A DNA stretch of 64,000 nt from an uncultured Massilia sp. (GCF_913773735.1 NZ_CAJYEB010000022.1:62001-126000); one strand, 5' to 3'; positions 44,471 through 55,292 are shown, counted from the stretch's first letter. Numbers and translations are program-made. Notes: generated from the sequence alone by a model not told the origin.

Positions 44471-44639
44471 TTTGTCAGGTTAGCCAGATGCCCGATATTG
44501 TGGCGCACTCTTGTTTAACCGCCATGACAGCGGACCGGGTGCCGGTTTATGTTAGCGGCATAACGGAGCCGATGGCGGCCCCGGCGTTACCCTGCCAGGG
44601 TGCGCGGTTGCGGCGCACGGTCCGAGCGAGGAGTCCACC

Positions 44640-45119
44640 ATGAGTACGGTACGCGTCACATTCGAAAGCAAGCTGCCCCGCACGCCCGGCGAACTGTGGC
44701 GCTGGAGCACGTCGGTACGGGGCGTCGACGCGGAAATGGCGCCGGTCCTCAAGCTCGATTTCCCCGAGGGCATGCGCGAGGTGCCGCAGGATCCGGGCAG
44801 CCTCGGCAAGCCCCTGGGCAACTGCAAGTTCCTGCTGTTCGGCGTCGTTCCGGTGGACCTGTCGCGCCTGACCTTCGTCGAGATCGAGCCGGGCCGGCGC
44901 TTCGTCGAGCAGTCGCCGCTGCTGTCGATGAAGGCCTGGCGCCACGAGCGCGCCATCGTGCCGGCGGCCGACGGCACCCGCGTGGTCGACACGCTGGAAT
45001 TCACGCCGCGCTTCGCCACGCGCATCGGGGCCTGGTTCATCTCGCGATTCTTCAGCCACCGCCACGAGGGGCTGCAGCGCCAGTTCCGCGAGCGCCGCGC
45101 GGCGGCCAGGGTCACTTGA
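44640..45119 (+). CDS. SRPBCC (START-like) family protein
   Basis: A 159-residue soluble protein that fits the SRPBCC ligand-binding fold: an N-terminal strand (VRVTFESKLPRTPGELWRWSTSV), strands with FLLFGVVPVDLSRLTFVEIEPGRRFVEQSPLLSMKAWRHERAIVPAADGTRVVDTLEFTPRF, and a long C-terminal helix (IGAWFISRFFSHRHEGLQRQFRER). The cavity usually holds a hydrophobic ligand; none can be named. The ATG follows GAGGAG. Its end overlaps the end of folA by eight bases, tail to tail. Confidence 0.75.
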   Translation: MSTVRVTFESKLPRTPGELWRWSTSVRGVDAEMAPVLKLDFPEGMREVPQDPGSLGKPLGNCKFLLFGVVPVDLSRLTFVEIEPGRRFVEQSPLLSMKAWRHERAIVPAADGTRVVDTLEFTPRFATRIGAWFISRFFSHRHEGLQRQFRERRAAARVT

Positions 45120-45606
45120 CCCGGTCGTAGGTCACGAACGAGAACGCCACGTCCTCCGCCTGCGAGCGCTGCGGCGCGCTGGCCACGGCCGTCCAGCGCG
45201 CCGTGTCGATCTCCGGGAAGAAGGTGTCGCAGGCGTAGGTCTTGTCGATGTGCGTGATCACCATGCGGTCGGCCAGGTCGAGCGCCTGCGCGAAGATCTG
45301 GGCGCCGCCGATGATGCTGGCGCCGCCGCCATCGGCCCGCGCCAGCGCCACCGCGTCTTCCAGCGACGCGGCCACCTCGACGCCGTCGTGGCGCCAGTCG
45401 GGGTTGCGCGTGACGACGATGTTGCGCCGGCCCGGCAGCGCGCGGCCGATCGAATCGAAGGTCTTGCGCCCCATGATGATCGGGCGGCCGAGGGTGACGC
45501 GCTTGAAGTGCGCCAGGTCCTCGGGCAGGTGCCAGGGCAGCTTGTTGTCGATGCCGATGCCGCGCTGGGCGTCCATGGCGACGACGAGGGTCAGGTGCTG
45601 GGTCAT
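45112..45606 (-). CDS. folA: Dihydrofolate reductase
   Basis: A 164-residue NADPH-dependent enzyme that regenerates tetrahydrofolate after thymidylate synthesis; target of trimethoprim. Typical blocks are LVVAMDAQRGIGIDNKLPWHLPEDLAHFKRVT (active-site loop with the acidic residue in LPEDL), IIMGRKTFDSIGRALPGRRNIVVTR, IIGGAQIFAQAL and FFPEID. It lies 25 bases downstream of thyA on the same strand, the usual thyA-folA order. Confidence 0.95.
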   Translation of the reverse strand: MTQHLTLVVAMDAQRGIGIDNKLPWHLPEDLAHFKRVTLGRPIIMGRKTFDSIGRALPGRRNIVVTRNPDWRHDGVEVAASLEDAVALARADGGGASIIGGAQIFAQALDLADRMVITHIDKTYACDTFFPEIDTARWTAVASAPQRSQAEDVAFSFVTYDRVK

Positions 45607-45631
45607 CGGGAGTCTCCGGAAAGGGCTTGCA

Positions 45632-46426
45632 TCAGACCGCCACCGGCGCCTTGATGGCCGGATGCGGATCGTAGCCGACGACCTCGAAGTCCTCGAACTG
45701 GTAGTCGAACAGCGAGTCGGGCCTGCGCTTGATGACCAGCGACGGCAGCGGGCGCTCCTCGCGCGACAGCTGCAGTTGCACCTGCTCCAGGTGGTTCGCG
45801 TACAGGTGGCAGTCGCCGCCGGTCCAGACGAAGTCGCCCACTTCCAGGTTCGCCTGCTGCGCCATCATGTGGGTCAGCAGCGCGTAGGAGGCGATGTTGA
45901 ACGGGACGCCCAGGAAGATGTCGGCGCTGCGCTGGTAGAGCTGGCAGGACAGCTTGCCGTCGGCCACGTAGAACTGGAAGAAGGCGTGGCAGGGCGGCAG
46001 CTTCATCTGCGGGATGTCGGCCACGTTCCAGGCGGAGACGATCATCCGGCGCGAATCCGGGGTGTGCCTGATCTGGTCCAGCACCTGGGCGATCTGGTCG
46101 ATGTGCGCGCCGGACGGCGCCGGCCAGTTGCGCCACTGGTAGCCGTAGATCGGGCCCAGGTCGCCGTTGGCGTCGGCCCACTCGTCCCAGATCGAGACGC
46201 CGTGCTCTTTCAGGTAGGCGATGTTGGTGGAGCCGGCCAGGAACCAGATCAGTTCGTGGATGATCGACTTCAGGTGGACCTTCTTGGTGGTGACCAGCGG
46301 AAAGCCCTGCTGCAGGTCGAAGCGCATCTGGTAGCCGAACACGGAACGCGTGCCGGTGCCGGTGCGGTCGGTCTTGACGGCGCCGTGCTCGAGCACGTGG
46401 CGCATCAGGTCGAGGTATTGGCGCAT
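45632..46426 (-). CDS. thyA: Thymidylate synthase
   Basis: A 264-residue enzyme, the same length as E. coli ThyA, that methylates dUMP to dTMP with methylene-tetrahydrofolate. Recognisable are [35 protein letters not shown], the catalytic Cys in [12 protein letters not shown], the dUMP-binding [23 protein letters not shown] and the closing IKAPVAV. The ATG at 46426 is the family start; an open frame continues far upstream through the aldolase gene and is not used. With folA and dcd it covers the local dTMP supply route. Confidence 0.96.
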   Translation of the reverse strand: MRQYLDLMRHVLEHGAVKTDRTGTGTRSVFGYQMRFDLQQGFPLVTTKKVHLKSIIHELIWFLAGSTNIAYLKEHGVSIWDEWADANGDLGPIYGYQWRNWPAPSGAHIDQIAQVLDQIRHTPDSRRMIVSAWNVADIPQMKLPPCHAFFQFYVADGKLSCQLYQRSADIFLGVPFNIASYALLTHMMAQQANLEVGDFVWTGGDCHLYANHLEQVQLQLSREERPLPSLVIKRRPDSLFDYQFEDFEVVGYDPHPAIKAPVAV

Positions 46427-46461
46427 CGGGTACTTGCTAATGACGGTGACAAAAGCGCATT

Positions 46462-47544
46462 TTAACCGATCGCCCGGGCCAGGGCGGCCACGGCCTCGCG
46501 CACGCGGCCGTCCGGCATGTCGAGCAGGTTGTCGCCCACGTACACCTCGAAGTAGGAGGTATCCGGCAGCACGCCGTGGTTGATGCGGTAGAAGATCCAG
46601 GTGCCGTGCTCGCGCGCGATCTCGCGCCGGATCTCGAGCGCGCGTTCGCGCCCCACCGGCAGGTGCACGTGCAGCATGTTCGCCTGCGCACGCGCGGGGT
46701 TGACCTTCAGTGCCGGGTGGTCGGCCAGCACGCCGTACAGGAATTGCGTGCGGCGGAAGTAGTCGGGCATGGCGGCCAGGCGCGCGTCGAACTGCATCGC
46801 GGCCGCCGCCACGTAGGGGGACTGGTGCACCAGCCGGCCGCCCTGGCGCGCGAACCAGCGCGCCGCCTGCGCGACGAATTGCGCGCTGCCCAGCAGCATC
46901 GCGCCGCCCAGGCCGCCGATGCCCTTGTACAGCGACACGTAGACCGAATCGAAGCCGGCGGCGATCTCGGCCACCGGGCGGCCGTAGCCGGCCGCGGCTT
47001 CCCACAGCCGGGCGCCGTCCATGTGCAGGTGGATGCCGCGCGCGCGGCAGTGCGCCTTGATCGCCTGCAGGTCGTCCCATGGCGTCAGCTGGCCGCCGAT
47101 CTCGCGCATCGGGATTTCCAGGCCGACGGCGGCCAGGCGGTCGGGCACGGCGGCGATGTCGGCGGCGCTCCACGGACGGTGGCGCTCGCCGATCCACAGC
47201 GCGTCGAAATGGTCCAGCAACTGGTGGTTCGAGCCTTCGTGCACGAAGATGTGCGAGGTCGGGTGCAGGGCCACCGGCGCGCGTCCGCGCTCCATGCTGG
47301 CCAGGCGCAGCGCCGTCACCTGGGCCATGGTGCCGCTGATGCAGAAGGCGGCCGCCTCGAAGCCGAGGACGGCGGCGACCTTGCGCTCGAAGTCCTGCAC
47401 GAGGGCGCCTTCGCCGTAGACGTCGTGGGCGACGCCGTTGGCGTCGCACCAGGCGGCCATGGCGGCGAAGGTCTCGGCGGGGGACAGGGCGCGGTGGCCC
47501 GGGAGGATGGCGGTGCAGCGGGCGAGCAGGTCGGTGTCGTTCAA
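46462..47544 (-). CDS. ltaE: Threonine aldolase-type PLP beta-eliminating lyase
   Basis: A 360-residue PLP enzyme of the aromatic-amino-acid beta-eliminating lyase/threonine aldolase family, which splits L-threonine (or allo-threonine) to glycine and acetaldehyde. Marks are [34 protein letters not shown] with the PLP-contacting Asp, and the Schiff-base Lys in [15 protein letters not shown] (near 215). Glycine made here can feed the one-carbon folate pool used by thyA-folA downstream (inference from context). The substrate range is not certain; low-specificity aldolases share this sequence type. Confidence 0.88.
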   Translation of the reverse strand: MNDTDLLARCTAILPGHRALSPAETFAAMAAWCDANGVAHDVYGEGALVQDFERKVAAVLGFEAAAFCISGTMAQVTALRLASMERGRAPVALHPTSHIFVHEGSNHQLLDHFDALWIGERHRPWSAADIAAVPDRLAAVGLEIPMREIGGQLTPWDDLQAIKAHCRARGIHLHMDGARLWEAAAGYGRPVAEIAAGFDSVYVSLYKGIGGLGGAMLLGSAQFVAQAARWFARQGGRLVHQSPYVAAAAMQFDARLAAMPDYFRRTQFLYGVLADHPALKVNPARAQANMLHVHLPVGRERALEIRREIAREHGTWIFYRINHGVLPDTSYFEVYVGDNLLDMPDGRVREAVAALARAIG

Positions 47545-47553
47545 GGTGGCTCC

Positions 47554-47582
47554 GTAGCGGCGGCCGGCTTGGCCGCCGCTAC
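47554..47582. terminator. 12-bp perfect stem-loop between chemoreceptor and aldolase genes
   Basis: GTAGCGGCGGCC and GGCCGCCGCTAC pair around a five-base loop, in the 68-base spacer after the chemoreceptor stop. There is no U-tract; it may be an end of the chemoreceptor transcript. Confidence 0.45.
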
Positions 47583-47612
47583 TCTACACCGAACGCCGCC
47601 GCGGCGGGGGAC

Positions 47613-49628
47613 TCAGTAGCGCGCCAGGGCCGCGCGCGCGCCGGCCCCGGATGCCTCGTCCAGCTTGAACAGGCGCACGGCGCGCGCCAGCTGGTCGGCC
47701 TGTTCCTGCATCGCCTGGGCGGCGGCGCTGGCTTCCTCGACGAGGGCGGCGTTCTGCTGCGTGACCTCGTCCATCTCGCCGACCGAGCGGTTGATGTGCT
47801 CGATGCCGGCGCTCTGGTCGGTGCTGGCCGCGCTGATGCGCGCCATGATGGCGGTGACCTGCTCGGTGCTGGACAGGACGTCGTTCATCGTGCTGCCCGC
47901 TTCCTGCACCAGGCGGCTGCCGGCGTCGACCTCGGCGCTGGACGCCTGGATCAGCGTCTTGATTTCCCGCGCCGCCGCGGCGCTGCGCTGGGCCAGGCTG
48001 CGCACCTCGGTGGCGACCACCGCGAAGCCGCGGCCCTGCTCGCCGGCGCGCGCCGCCTCGACGGCCGCGTTCAGCGCCAGGATATTGGTCTGGAAGGCGA
48101 TGCCGTCGATCACGCCGATGATGTCGTTGATCTTGCCGGACGAGGCCTTGATCGTGTCCATGGTGTCGATCACCTGGCGCACCATGCGGCCGCCTTCCTG
48201 CGCCACCAGCGAGGTGTTCAGGGCCAGCTGGTTGGCCTGCTGGGCGTCGCCGGCGTTGCGGCGCACGGTCTCGGTCAGGTCCTGCATCGCGTTCGCCGTC
48301 GAGGCCAGGTTGGCGGCCTGCTGCTCGGTGCGCGAGCACAGGTCGAGGTTGCCGCTCGAGATCTCGCCGGACGCGCTGGCGATCTGCTCGGCGCCGCGCC
48401 GCACCTGGCCCACCACCGCCGACAGGCCGTGGCTGATCTCGTTCATGGCGTCGGCCAGCAGGCCGATCTCGTCGCGCCGCGCCACGTGCATGGCGGCGGT
48501 CAGGTCGCCCTGGGCGATGCGCTGGGCGGTGTCGCGCGCCTGCTTCAGCGGGAGCGTGACGGTGCGTTTCATGACGGTGTGCAGGATCGCCGCGAACAGT
48601 CCCAGCGCCGCCAGGCCGATCATGATGTAGCGGTCGCGCAGGCGCGCGGCCTCCTGGGTGATCTCGTCCTCGTAGGTGCCGCCGGCGATGACCCAGTTCC
48701 AGTCCTTGAACAGGGTGTAGGCGGTGACCTTGGTGCGCGCGGCCGCCTCGCCCGACTCGGCGTTCTGCCACGGGTAGGTGATCAGGCCGTTCTTCGTCTC
48801 CAGGATCTCCTGGATGAATGCGCGGCCGTCGGCGTCGCGGCTGGCCAGGATGTTCTGGCCTTCCTTGGTGGGATGCACCAGCAGGTCGCCGTAGTTCTTG
48901 CCGGGCGCGGCGTTCAGCACGTAGTAGTAGCCGGTCTGGCCGACCTTCATCGTCTTGATGCGGTCCTTCAGCATGGCGATGTCGGCTTCCACGTCCAGGC
49001 CGATGTACAGGATGCCGATCACGCGGCCGGCGCGGTCGCGGATCGGTTCGTAGTCGGTGACGAACTGCTTGCCGAACAGGCGGGTCAGGCCGACGTAGGG
49101 CTTGCCGGCGCGGATGGCGGCGTAGGCCGGGCTGGCGCGGTCCAGCGCCGTGCCCACGGCGCGCTCGCCGTTTTCCTTCTTGACCGAGGTGCTGATGCGC
49201 ACGAAGTCCTCGCCGCTGGCCACGAAGATGGTGGCGTTGCCGCGCGTCTGGCGCGTGAAGCGGTCGGGCAGCGTGAAGTCGAGGTTCAGCGCGTGCTCGC
49301 CGTCCTTCAGCGTGGGCACGGTCTTGTCGCCGACCGTCACCATGGTCGTCTCGTCGAGCGTGAACGCGCCGTCGAAGTTGGTGGCGAAGATGCGGCCGAA
49401 GCTGGTCGCCTGGCTCGTCATCGCCTGGTTGAACAGCGCGACGGCGTTGACCACGCTGCGCAGTTCGTTCTGCATATTCGCCACGGCGCGCGCGTGCAGC
49501 ATCGTGGACGTCGTCCAGCTGATGGTGAGGACGAGGGCGGCGAGGATGACGCTGAGCAGGCCGAAGGTGAACGCCGTGATCTTGGAGCCGACGGTCCAGT
49601 TGTCGAAACTGAACGATTTTCTGTTCAT
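47613..49628 (-). CDS. Methyl-accepting chemotaxis protein with Cache sensor domain
   Basis: A 671-residue chemoreceptor. A membrane helix (about 17-42) is followed by a long periplasmic domain of the Cache 3/Cache 2 type ([14 protein letters not shown] ... [30 protein letters not shown] ... [23 protein letters not shown] region ... [31 protein letters not shown]), a second helix (about 305-325), HAMP, and the signalling rod with the intact tip [37 protein letters not shown]. The ATG at 49628 has no clear ribosome binding site; a GTG at 49649 is the alternative. Cache domains of this kind often sense small organic acids; the ligand here is unknown. Confidence 0.92.
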   Translation of the reverse strand: MNRKSFSFDNWTVGSKITAFTFGLLSVILAALVLTISWTTSTMLHARAVANMQNELRSVVNAVALFNQAMTSQATSFGRIFATNFDGAFTLDETTMVTVGDKTVPTLKDGEHALNLDFTLPDRFTRQTRGNATIFVASGEDFVRISTSVKKENGERAVGTALDRASPAYAAIRAGKPYVGLTRLFGKQFVTDYEPIRDRAGRVIGILYIGLDVEADIAMLKDRIKTMKVGQTGYYYVLNAAPGKNYGDLLVHPTKEGQNILASRDADGRAFIQEILETKNGLITYPWQNAESGEAAARTKVTAYTLFKDWNWVIAGGTYEDEITQEAARLRDRYIMIGLAALGLFAAILHTVMKRTVTLPLKQARDTAQRIAQGDLTAAMHVARRDEIGLLADAMNEISHGLSAVVGQVRRGAEQIASASGEISSGNLDLCSRTEQQAANLASTANAMQDLTETVRRNAGDAQQANQLALNTSLVAQEGGRMVRQVIDTMDTIKASSGKINDIIGVIDGIAFQTNILALNAAVEAARAGEQGRGFAVVATEVRSLAQRSAAAAREIKTLIQASSAEVDAGSRLVQEAGSTMNDVLSSTEQVTAIMARISAASTDQSAGIEHINRSVGEMDEVTQQNAALVEEASAAAQAMQEQADQLARAVRLFKLDEASGAGARAALARY

Positions 49629-49748
49629 GGGAGTGTGCAAGAAGGTCACAAACCCGCATGTTACGTTATGTATCCACGAAGAAACAAAACTTCCTACCGG
49701 CTTGCGATGTTTCCGCGCAACAGAAAGTTATTCGAACCTGCACGGCGG

Positions 49749-51614
49749 CTATGCCTGCGCGGCCGCCGTCACCTGCACGTTGTGGAACTGCAGCGCCGCC
49801 AGGTTGGCGTAGATGCCGCCCAGCGCGACCAGCGACGCATGGGTGCCGGTCTCGACGATGCGGCCGTCCTCCATCACGATGATGCGGTCGGCGCGCTGCA
49901 CGGTGGCCAGCCGGTGCGCGATGATCAGGGTGGTGCGCCCGACCATCGCCGCTTCCAGCGCGGCCTGCACCAGGCGCTCCGATTCGGCGTCGAGGGCGCT
50001 GGTGGCTTCGTCCAGCAGCAGCAGCGGCGGGTTCTTCAGCAGCGCGCGCGCGATGGCGATGCGCTGGCGCTGGCCGCCCGACAGGCGCACCCCGCGCTCG
50101 CCCAGGAAGGAGCGGTAGCCTTCCGGCAGGCGCTCGATGAATTCGTGGGCCGCGGCCAGCTTCGCCGCCGCGATCACTTCCGCGTCGGTGGCGTCGGCGC
50201 GGCCGTAGCGGATGTTTTCCAGCGCGTCGGCCGAGAAGATGACGGTGTCCTGCGGGACGATGCCGATGGCGCCGCGCAGCGTGTGCAGGGGGAGGTCGCG
50301 GATGTCGACGCCGTCCAGGCGGATCGCGCCCGCCTGCGGGTCGTAGAAGCGCAGCAGCAACTGGAACAGCGTGGTCTTGCCGGCGCCGGACGGGCCGACG
50401 ATGGCGACCGTCTCGCCCGGCCGCACGTCCAGGTCGAGTTGCGCCAGCGCGGCCGACTCGGGCCGCGACGGGTAGGAGAAGTCGACGCCGGCCAGCTGGA
50501 GCGCGGCGCCGCCGGCGGCGCGCGCGGGCAGGGCGCGCGCCCGGGCCGGGTCCTGGATGCTGGAGCGCACGGCCAGCAGCTCGAGCAGGCGCTCGGCGGC
50601 GCCGGCCGCGCGCTGGGCCTCGCCCATCACCTCGGACAGCGCGCCGATGGCGCCCGAGACGATCGAGGCGTACAGGATGAACTGCCCGAGGTCGCCGCCG
50701 GTCATCGATCCCTCCAGCACCGCGTGCGCGCCGAGCCACAGCACGAACACGATGGCGCCGAACACCAGCACGATGGCCAGCATGGTCAGCACCGAGCGGG
50801 CGCGGATGCGGCGCATGGCGGTGGCGAACGCGCCCTCGACCGAGGCGCCGAAGCGGCGCGCCTCGATGCGCTCGTGGGTGAAGGCCTGCACGGTCGGCAT
50901 GGCGTTGAGGATCTCGCCGGCCAGCGCCGAGGCGTCGGCGATGCGGTCCTGCGAGTCGCGCGAGAGCTTGCGCACGCGCCGGCCGTACAGCACGATCGGC
51001 ACGACGGTCAGCACCAGCAGGCCCAGGATGATCGAGGTCAGCCTGGCGCTGGTCACGAACAGCATCGCCAGGCCGCCGGCGAACAGCAGGGTGTTGCGCA
51101 GCGCCAGCGAGATGCTGGTGCCGACCACGGTCTGGATCAGCGTGGTGTCGGTGGTCAGGCGCGACAGCACTTCGCCGGTGCGCGTGGTCTCGAAGAATTC
51201 CGGGCTCTGGCCCACCACGTGGCCGTATACGGCGCTGCGGATGTCGGCGGTGACGCGCTCGCCCAGCCACGACACCATGTAGAAGCGCGCGGCCGTGGCC
51301 ACGCCGAGCACGGTGGCCACGCCGAACAGCGCCAGGAAGGTGGCGTTGACGTTGTGCGGACTGGCGTTGCCGGCGGCGGCGCCGAAGCCGTGGTCGATCA
51401 TCTGCTTGAAGGCGTAGGGAATCGCCAGCGTGGCGCCGGCGGCGACCAGCAGCGCGATCCCGGCCAGCACGAACTGGCGCCGGTAGGGGCGCAGGAAGGG
51501 CAGCAGGCCGCGCAGGGCGGCGAGCGTGCCCTTGGCGGGCGCGGCGGGCGCGGCGGCCGCGTCGGCGGCGCGGGGAGCGGTGGTGTTCGGGGTCGGGGTA
51601 CTGCCGTCGTTCAT
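49749..51614 (-). CDS. MsbA-like ABC exporter (fused membrane and ATPase domains)
   Basis: A 621-residue half-transporter with a six-helix type-1 exporter membrane domain (about 45-345; [28 protein letters not shown] is the family coupling-helix region) and an ATPase domain with Walker A (GPSGAGKTT), Q-loop ([21 protein letters not shown]), signature ([16 protein letters not shown]), Walker B ([12 protein letters not shown]) and H-loop (AHRLATVQ). It works as a homodimer. The first about 30 residues are a low-complexity Ala/Pro/Thr tail. Substrate (lipid, drug or peptide) is not evident. It lies 22 bases downstream of the AttH-like gene. Confidence 0.93.
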   Translation of the reverse strand: MNDGSTPTPNTTAPRAADAAAAPAAPAKGTLAALRGLLPFLRPYRRQFVLAGIALLVAAGATLAIPYAFKQMIDHGFGAAAGNASPHNVNATFLALFGVATVLGVATAARFYMVSWLGERVTADIRSAVYGHVVGQSPEFFETTRTGEVLSRLTTDTTLIQTVVGTSISLALRNTLLFAGGLAMLFVTSARLTSIILGLLVLTVVPIVLYGRRVRKLSRDSQDRIADASALAGEILNAMPTVQAFTHERIEARRFGASVEGAFATAMRRIRARSVLTMLAIVLVFGAIVFVLWLGAHAVLEGSMTGGDLGQFILYASIVSGAIGALSEVMGEAQRAAGAAERLLELLAVRSSIQDPARARALPARAAGGAALQLAGVDFSYPSRPESAALAQLDLDVRPGETVAIVGPSGAGKTTLFQLLLRFYDPQAGAIRLDGVDIRDLPLHTLRGAIGIVPQDTVIFSADALENIRYGRADATDAEVIAAAKLAAAHEFIERLPEGYRSFLGERGVRLSGGQRQRIAIARALLKNPPLLLLDEATSALDAESERLVQAALEAAMVGRTTLIIAHRLATVQRADRIIVMEDGRIVETGTHASLVALGGIYANLAALQFHNVQVTAAAQA

Positions 51615-51636
51615 GTCGATGTCTTTTCTTGTCTCG

Positions 51637-52731
51637 TTACAGCTTCATGGCCGCCACGTAGCCGGTGAGCTCGAGGTAGCCGCGTCCCACCGTGCGGCCG
51701 TCGCGCGCCAGCGTGACCGCCCCTTCCCAGTACACGGCGCCGGTCGAGCGGCGCGAGTCGAGTTCCTGGTCCGGCTGCAGCGCGTCCAGGCGCCAGCGCG
51801 TGGCGCCCAGCACCAGGGTGGCGCCGACGGGATAGGTGGCGCCGGTGCGCGGCGAGGTCCAGCGCGCGCCGGGCTCGAAGCGCACCGCGTCCGCGCCGTA
51901 CTGCGTGACGCGCCCGGCAGCGTCGCGCAGCGCCGCGTGGGCCCATAGTGTAGCACCTGCCTTGTCGCGGATCCGGAAGGCCATCAGGGCGCCGCCGTCG
52001 TCCAGGTTGATGCCGGTCCAGTCCCAGCCGGCGGCGTCCGGGTCGAGCACCTGGCTGGACCACTCGTGGTCGAGCCAGGCCGTGCCGGTCACCTTCAGCG
52101 GCTTGCCGCCGCTGCCGGCATAGGCGACTTCGCCCTCCACCCCGAGCTGCGGCTCGCTGTAGTAATAGCTGGCGTGGCCGGCGCCGCGGCCCTTGCGCGA
52201 ATACCCGCGCTCGCCCTGCAGCATCGGCGCCTGCGTGGGCGCCAGCACCAGCGTGTACGACAGCGCGCCCGAGCGCACCTCCACGCGGTAGCGGCCGTCG
52301 GCGCCGCGGCGCATGCGCCAGTCGTCCAGCTTGACGTCGGTGTCGCCGGCGTTGGCGTAGGCCAGCCCGAAGCCGGCGCGCGCGCTGCGCTGGTCGTGCA
52401 CCAGGCGGCCCAGGGCCGGGTCGGACAGCGCCGCGTGGCCGATGATCAGCTGGGTGGGCGCGAACGCGCTGGGATTGGCCGGATCGTGGCTGCCGCGGCT
52501 GCGGAAGAACGTCACCTGGAAGCCCAGCGGCTTGCCGCCCGGCCCCTGCAGCCAGCCGGTCACGTACCACCACTCGGTGCGAAAGTCCGGATGCGCGCCG
52601 AAGTCGGCCGGGAAGGACAGCGCGCGCCCCGGCAGCACCGGGGCGTAGGCGGGCGGCGCGGCGGCGGCGGCGCCGGCCAGCAGCAGGAAGGCGGCCAGCA
52701 GCAGCCGCCAGGCCAGGCGCGCGGCCGGCAT
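51637..52731 (-). CDS. AttH/CrtC-like lipocalin-family exported protein
   Basis: A 364-residue exported protein with a signal peptide (LLLAAFLLLAGAAAAA) and tandem lipocalin-like folds of the AttH/hydroxyneurosporene-synthase-like family: FPADFGAHPDFRTEWWYVTGWLQ, GFQVTFFRSRG, YYYSEPQLGVEGEV, GTAWLDHEWSSQVLDPDAAGWDWTGINLDDGGALMAFRIRD and YLELTGYVAAMKL. Family members probably bind a lipid in the envelope. Its ATG overlaps the permease stop (TGATG), so the two are coupled, as in Att-type loci (FtsX permease plus AttH). Confidence 0.87.
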   Translation of the reverse strand: MPAARLAWRLLLAAFLLLAGAAAAAPPAYAPVLPGRALSFPADFGAHPDFRTEWWYVTGWLQGPGGKPLGFQVTFFRSRGSHDPANPSAFAPTQLIIGHAALSDPALGRLVHDQRSARAGFGLAYANAGDTDVKLDDWRMRRGADGRYRVEVRSGALSYTLVLAPTQAPMLQGERGYSRKGRGAGHASYYYSEPQLGVEGEVAYAGSGGKPLKVTGTAWLDHEWSSQVLDPDAAGWDWTGINLDDGGALMAFRIRDKAGATLWAHAALRDAAGRVTQYGADAVRFEPGARWTSPRTGATYPVGATLVLGATRWRLDALQPDQELDSRRSTGAVYWEGAVTLARDGRTVGRGYLELTGYVAAMKL

Positions 52732-55292
52732 CACCAGTCCTCCCGCACGGCGCGCACCGGCCCGCCGGACAGCGCGTAGCGGCCCGACACCAGCGCCGTC
52801 GCCACCGAGGCCGCCACCAGCACGCCGGCCACGGCGCCCAGCAGCGGCCAGGGCAGGTGCAGCTGCATGGTCCAGTGGAAGGACTGCGGATTGACGACGT
52901 AGACCAGGACCAGGCTGATGGCCAGGCCCAGCGCGAAGCCGGTCAGCACGCCCAGCAGCGTCAGCGCGCCGCCCTCGACGGCGAGGATGCCCAGCACCTG
53001 GCCGCGCGTGACGCCCACGTGGCGCAGCATGCCGAACTCTTTCGCGCGCGCCAGCGTCTGGGCCGAGAACGTGGCGGCCACGCCGGACAGGCCGATGACG
53101 ATCGCGATCGCCTCCAGCAGGTAGGTCACGGCGAAGCTGCGGTCGAAGATGCGCAGGCTGACGGCGCGGATGTCGCCGGGCCGCGCCAGCGTGAGTGCCG
53201 CGCCGAAGGGCAGGGCGCGCACGCCGGCCTCCAGCCGCTCGACGTCGGCGCCGGGGGCGGCGTACAGCGCGGCGTCGGTGACGTCGGCGTCGCCGGTCAG
53301 GGCGCGGTAGTCGCTGCGCAGCACGATCACGGCGCCGGACTGGCTGGCGTAGTCGCGCCAGGTGCCGGCGACGACGAAGTCGCGGCTGCGCCCGCCCAGC
53401 GGCAGCGCCAGCGCCTGGCCGGGGCGCAGCCCGTACAGGTCGGCCAGCGCTTCCGAGATCCAGGCCGGGCGCGCGCCGGCCGGCACCGGCGCGCTGGGGC
53501 CGACCAGGGCCAGCAGGCGGCCCGGGTCGCGCGGGTCGATGTCGCGCGCGACCAGCGTCACCGCGGGCCGGGCGGCGTCCAGCGACAGCGCCCGCGTGCG
53601 CAGGAACTGTACGTCCTTCACGCCGGGCAGCGCGGCCAGCGCCGCCTGCTCGCGCGGACCCAGCGCGCCGGTGCCGCCGCCGCTCCTCACGTACAGGTCG
53701 GCGGGCAGGATGTGCAGCATCCAGTCGTCGACCGAGGCGCGGAAGCTGGCGACCATGATGCCCATCGCCACCATCAGGCTGAAGCTGGCGAGCACGCCGC
53801 CCAGCGCGACCGCCGCCTGGCCGGGCGCGTTGGCCAGGCGCGCCAGCGTCAGGGCCGGCACGGGGGCATGTGCGAGGCGCCCGCGCGCCAGGCGCTGCAG
53901 CGCGCCGAAGCTGGCCGCGGCCAGGCGCGGCATCAGGCCGATGCCGCCGACCAGCAGCAGCGCCACGGCGACGTAGCCGAACAGCGGCAGGCCCAGCACC
54001 GGCGGGGCGAACGCGCAGGCGCCGGCCAGGCCCAGGCACAGCAGCGAAGGCCAGACGCGCGCCAGGCGCGCCAGCGCGGCCTCGTCGTTGCCGGACTTGA
54101 GCGCGATCGCGGGACGGGCGCGCGCCGCTTCCAGCGCCGGGGCCAGGCAGCCGAGCAGCGCGACGCCCAGGCCCAGCGCGAAGAACACGGCGGCCGCCAG
54201 CGGCGCGAAGCGCACCTGCGGGCGCACGCCGGCGAAGTAGCCGGCGCCCAGGTCGCCGCCGAACAGCGCCAGCGCGCCGGCGGCCAGCAGGTAGCCGCCC
54301 AGGATGCCGAGCAGGGCGCCGAGCACGCCCAGGCTGGCGCCTTCGAGCAGCACCTGGCGCAGCAGCGCGCGCCGTTCCAGTCCGAGGGTGCGCAGCAGCG
54401 CGAACTGGCTGCGCCGGCGCAGCACGGACAGGGCCTGGGTGGAAAACACGAGGAAGGCGCCGGTGAACAGGGCCACGAGGGCGAGCACGGTGAGGTTGAC
54501 GCGGTAGGCGCGGCTCAGGTTGGCGTTGCGGCTTTCCTGGTCGGCGTCGTTCGGGCGCGCCACCGTGAAGCGGCCGGGAAAGTCGCGTTCCAGCTCGGCC
54601 GCCAGCCGGCGTTCGAACCCGGCGCGGTCGACGCCGTCGCGCAGGCGCAGATCCACGCGCGACAGCTTGCCCAGCTGGCCCAGGCGCCACTGCAGGGCGC
54701 CGATGTCCATCACCGCGAGGCGCTGCCCGGCGCGCGCGCGCACGATGGAACCGGCCACGCGCAGCGGCACGTCGGCCGTGCCGGCGCGCAGCACCAGCGT
54801 GCCGCCGTCGTCGCGCACGCCCAGCCAGGCCCGGGCCGCCGGCGACAGGAACACGGCGTCGTCGGCCAGCACGTCGAACGGCCGGTCGGCGGCCGGCACC
54901 CCCAGCAGGTCGGGCGCGATGAAGCCGGCGCGCAGGGCGTCCAGGCCGATGACCTTGAGCGTGCCCCGGGCGGCCGGCACGGCGGCATCGACTTCCAGCA
55001 CGGGCGAGGCGACGGCGACGCCGGCGTGCGCGGTCAGGCGCGGATAGATGCCTTCGTCGAACTGGGGCTCGCGGCCGAGCACCTGCACGTCGGCCTGGCC
55101 TGCCAGGCTCTGCACGGCGCTGGAAAACTCGTTGAACGCGGCGGCGTTGATCAGGTGGATGGCGAAGCCCATCGCCACGCCCACGGCGATGGCGACGACG
55201 GCCAGCAGCGCGCGCATCGGGTGCGCGCGCCACTCGCCCAGCAGCAGCCAGCGCCAGAGTGGACGGGCCGCGCGCGCGTTCAAGCCGGGCAT
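52731..55292 (-). CDS. FtsX-type ABC transporter permease (AttFG/LolC-like, tandem)
   Basis: An 853-residue permease with two FtsX domains (about 285-420 and 720-850), eight or more membrane helices (first at about 27-50; a middle pair at about 420-465 and 500-530) and large periplasmic loops, as in MacB/Att-type exporters that handle lipoproteins or lipids. QALSVLRRRSQFALLRTLGLERRALLRQVLLEG and AKEFGMLRHVGVTRGQVLGILAVEG are the FtsX cytoplasmic motifs. The ATG at 55292 overlaps the end of the DUF4124 gene by 13 bases. No separate ATPase gene of this system is adjacent. Confidence 0.85.
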   Translation of the reverse strand: MPGLNARAARPLWRWLLLGEWRAHPMRALLAVVAIAVGVAMGFAIHLINAAAFNEFSSAVQSLAGQADVQVLGREPQFDEGIYPRLTAHAGVAVASPVLEVDAAVPAARGTLKVIGLDALRAGFIAPDLLGVPAADRPFDVLADDAVFLSPAARAWLGVRDDGGTLVLRAGTADVPLRVAGSIVRARAGQRLAVMDIGALQWRLGQLGKLSRVDLRLRDGVDRAGFERRLAAELERDFPGRFTVARPNDADQESRNANLSRAYRVNLTVLALVALFTGAFLVFSTQALSVLRRRSQFALLRTLGLERRALLRQVLLEGASLGVLGALLGILGGYLLAAGALALFGGDLGAGYFAGVRPQVRFAPLAAAVFFALGLGVALLGCLAPALEAARARPAIALKSGNDEAALARLARVWPSLLCLGLAGACAFAPPVLGLPLFGYVAVALLLVGGIGLMPRLAAASFGALQRLARGRLAHAPVPALTLARLANAPGQAAVALGGVLASFSLMVAMGIMVASFRASVDDWMLHILPADLYVRSGGGTGALGPREQAALAALPGVKDVQFLRTRALSLDAARPAVTLVARDIDPRDPGRLLALVGPSAPVPAGARPAWISEALADLYGLRPGQALALPLGGRSRDFVVAGTWRDYASQSGAVIVLRSDYRALTGDADVTDAALYAAPGADVERLEAGVRALPFGAALTLARPGDIRAVSLRIFDRSFAVTYLLEAIAIVIGLSGVAATFSAQTLARAKEFGMLRHVGVTRGQVLGILAVEGGALTLLGVLTGFALGLAISLVLVYVVNPQSFHWTMQLHLPWPLLGAVAGVLVAASVATALVSGRYALSGGPVRAVREDW

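Noticed and set aside
47796..51668. Very long plus-strand open frame opposite the chemoreceptor and ABC exporter genes
   Set aside because: It is the mirror of genuine minus-strand genes; its translation is low-complexity Gly/Arg/Ala/His/Gln and has no family features. High GC removes stops from antisense frames.
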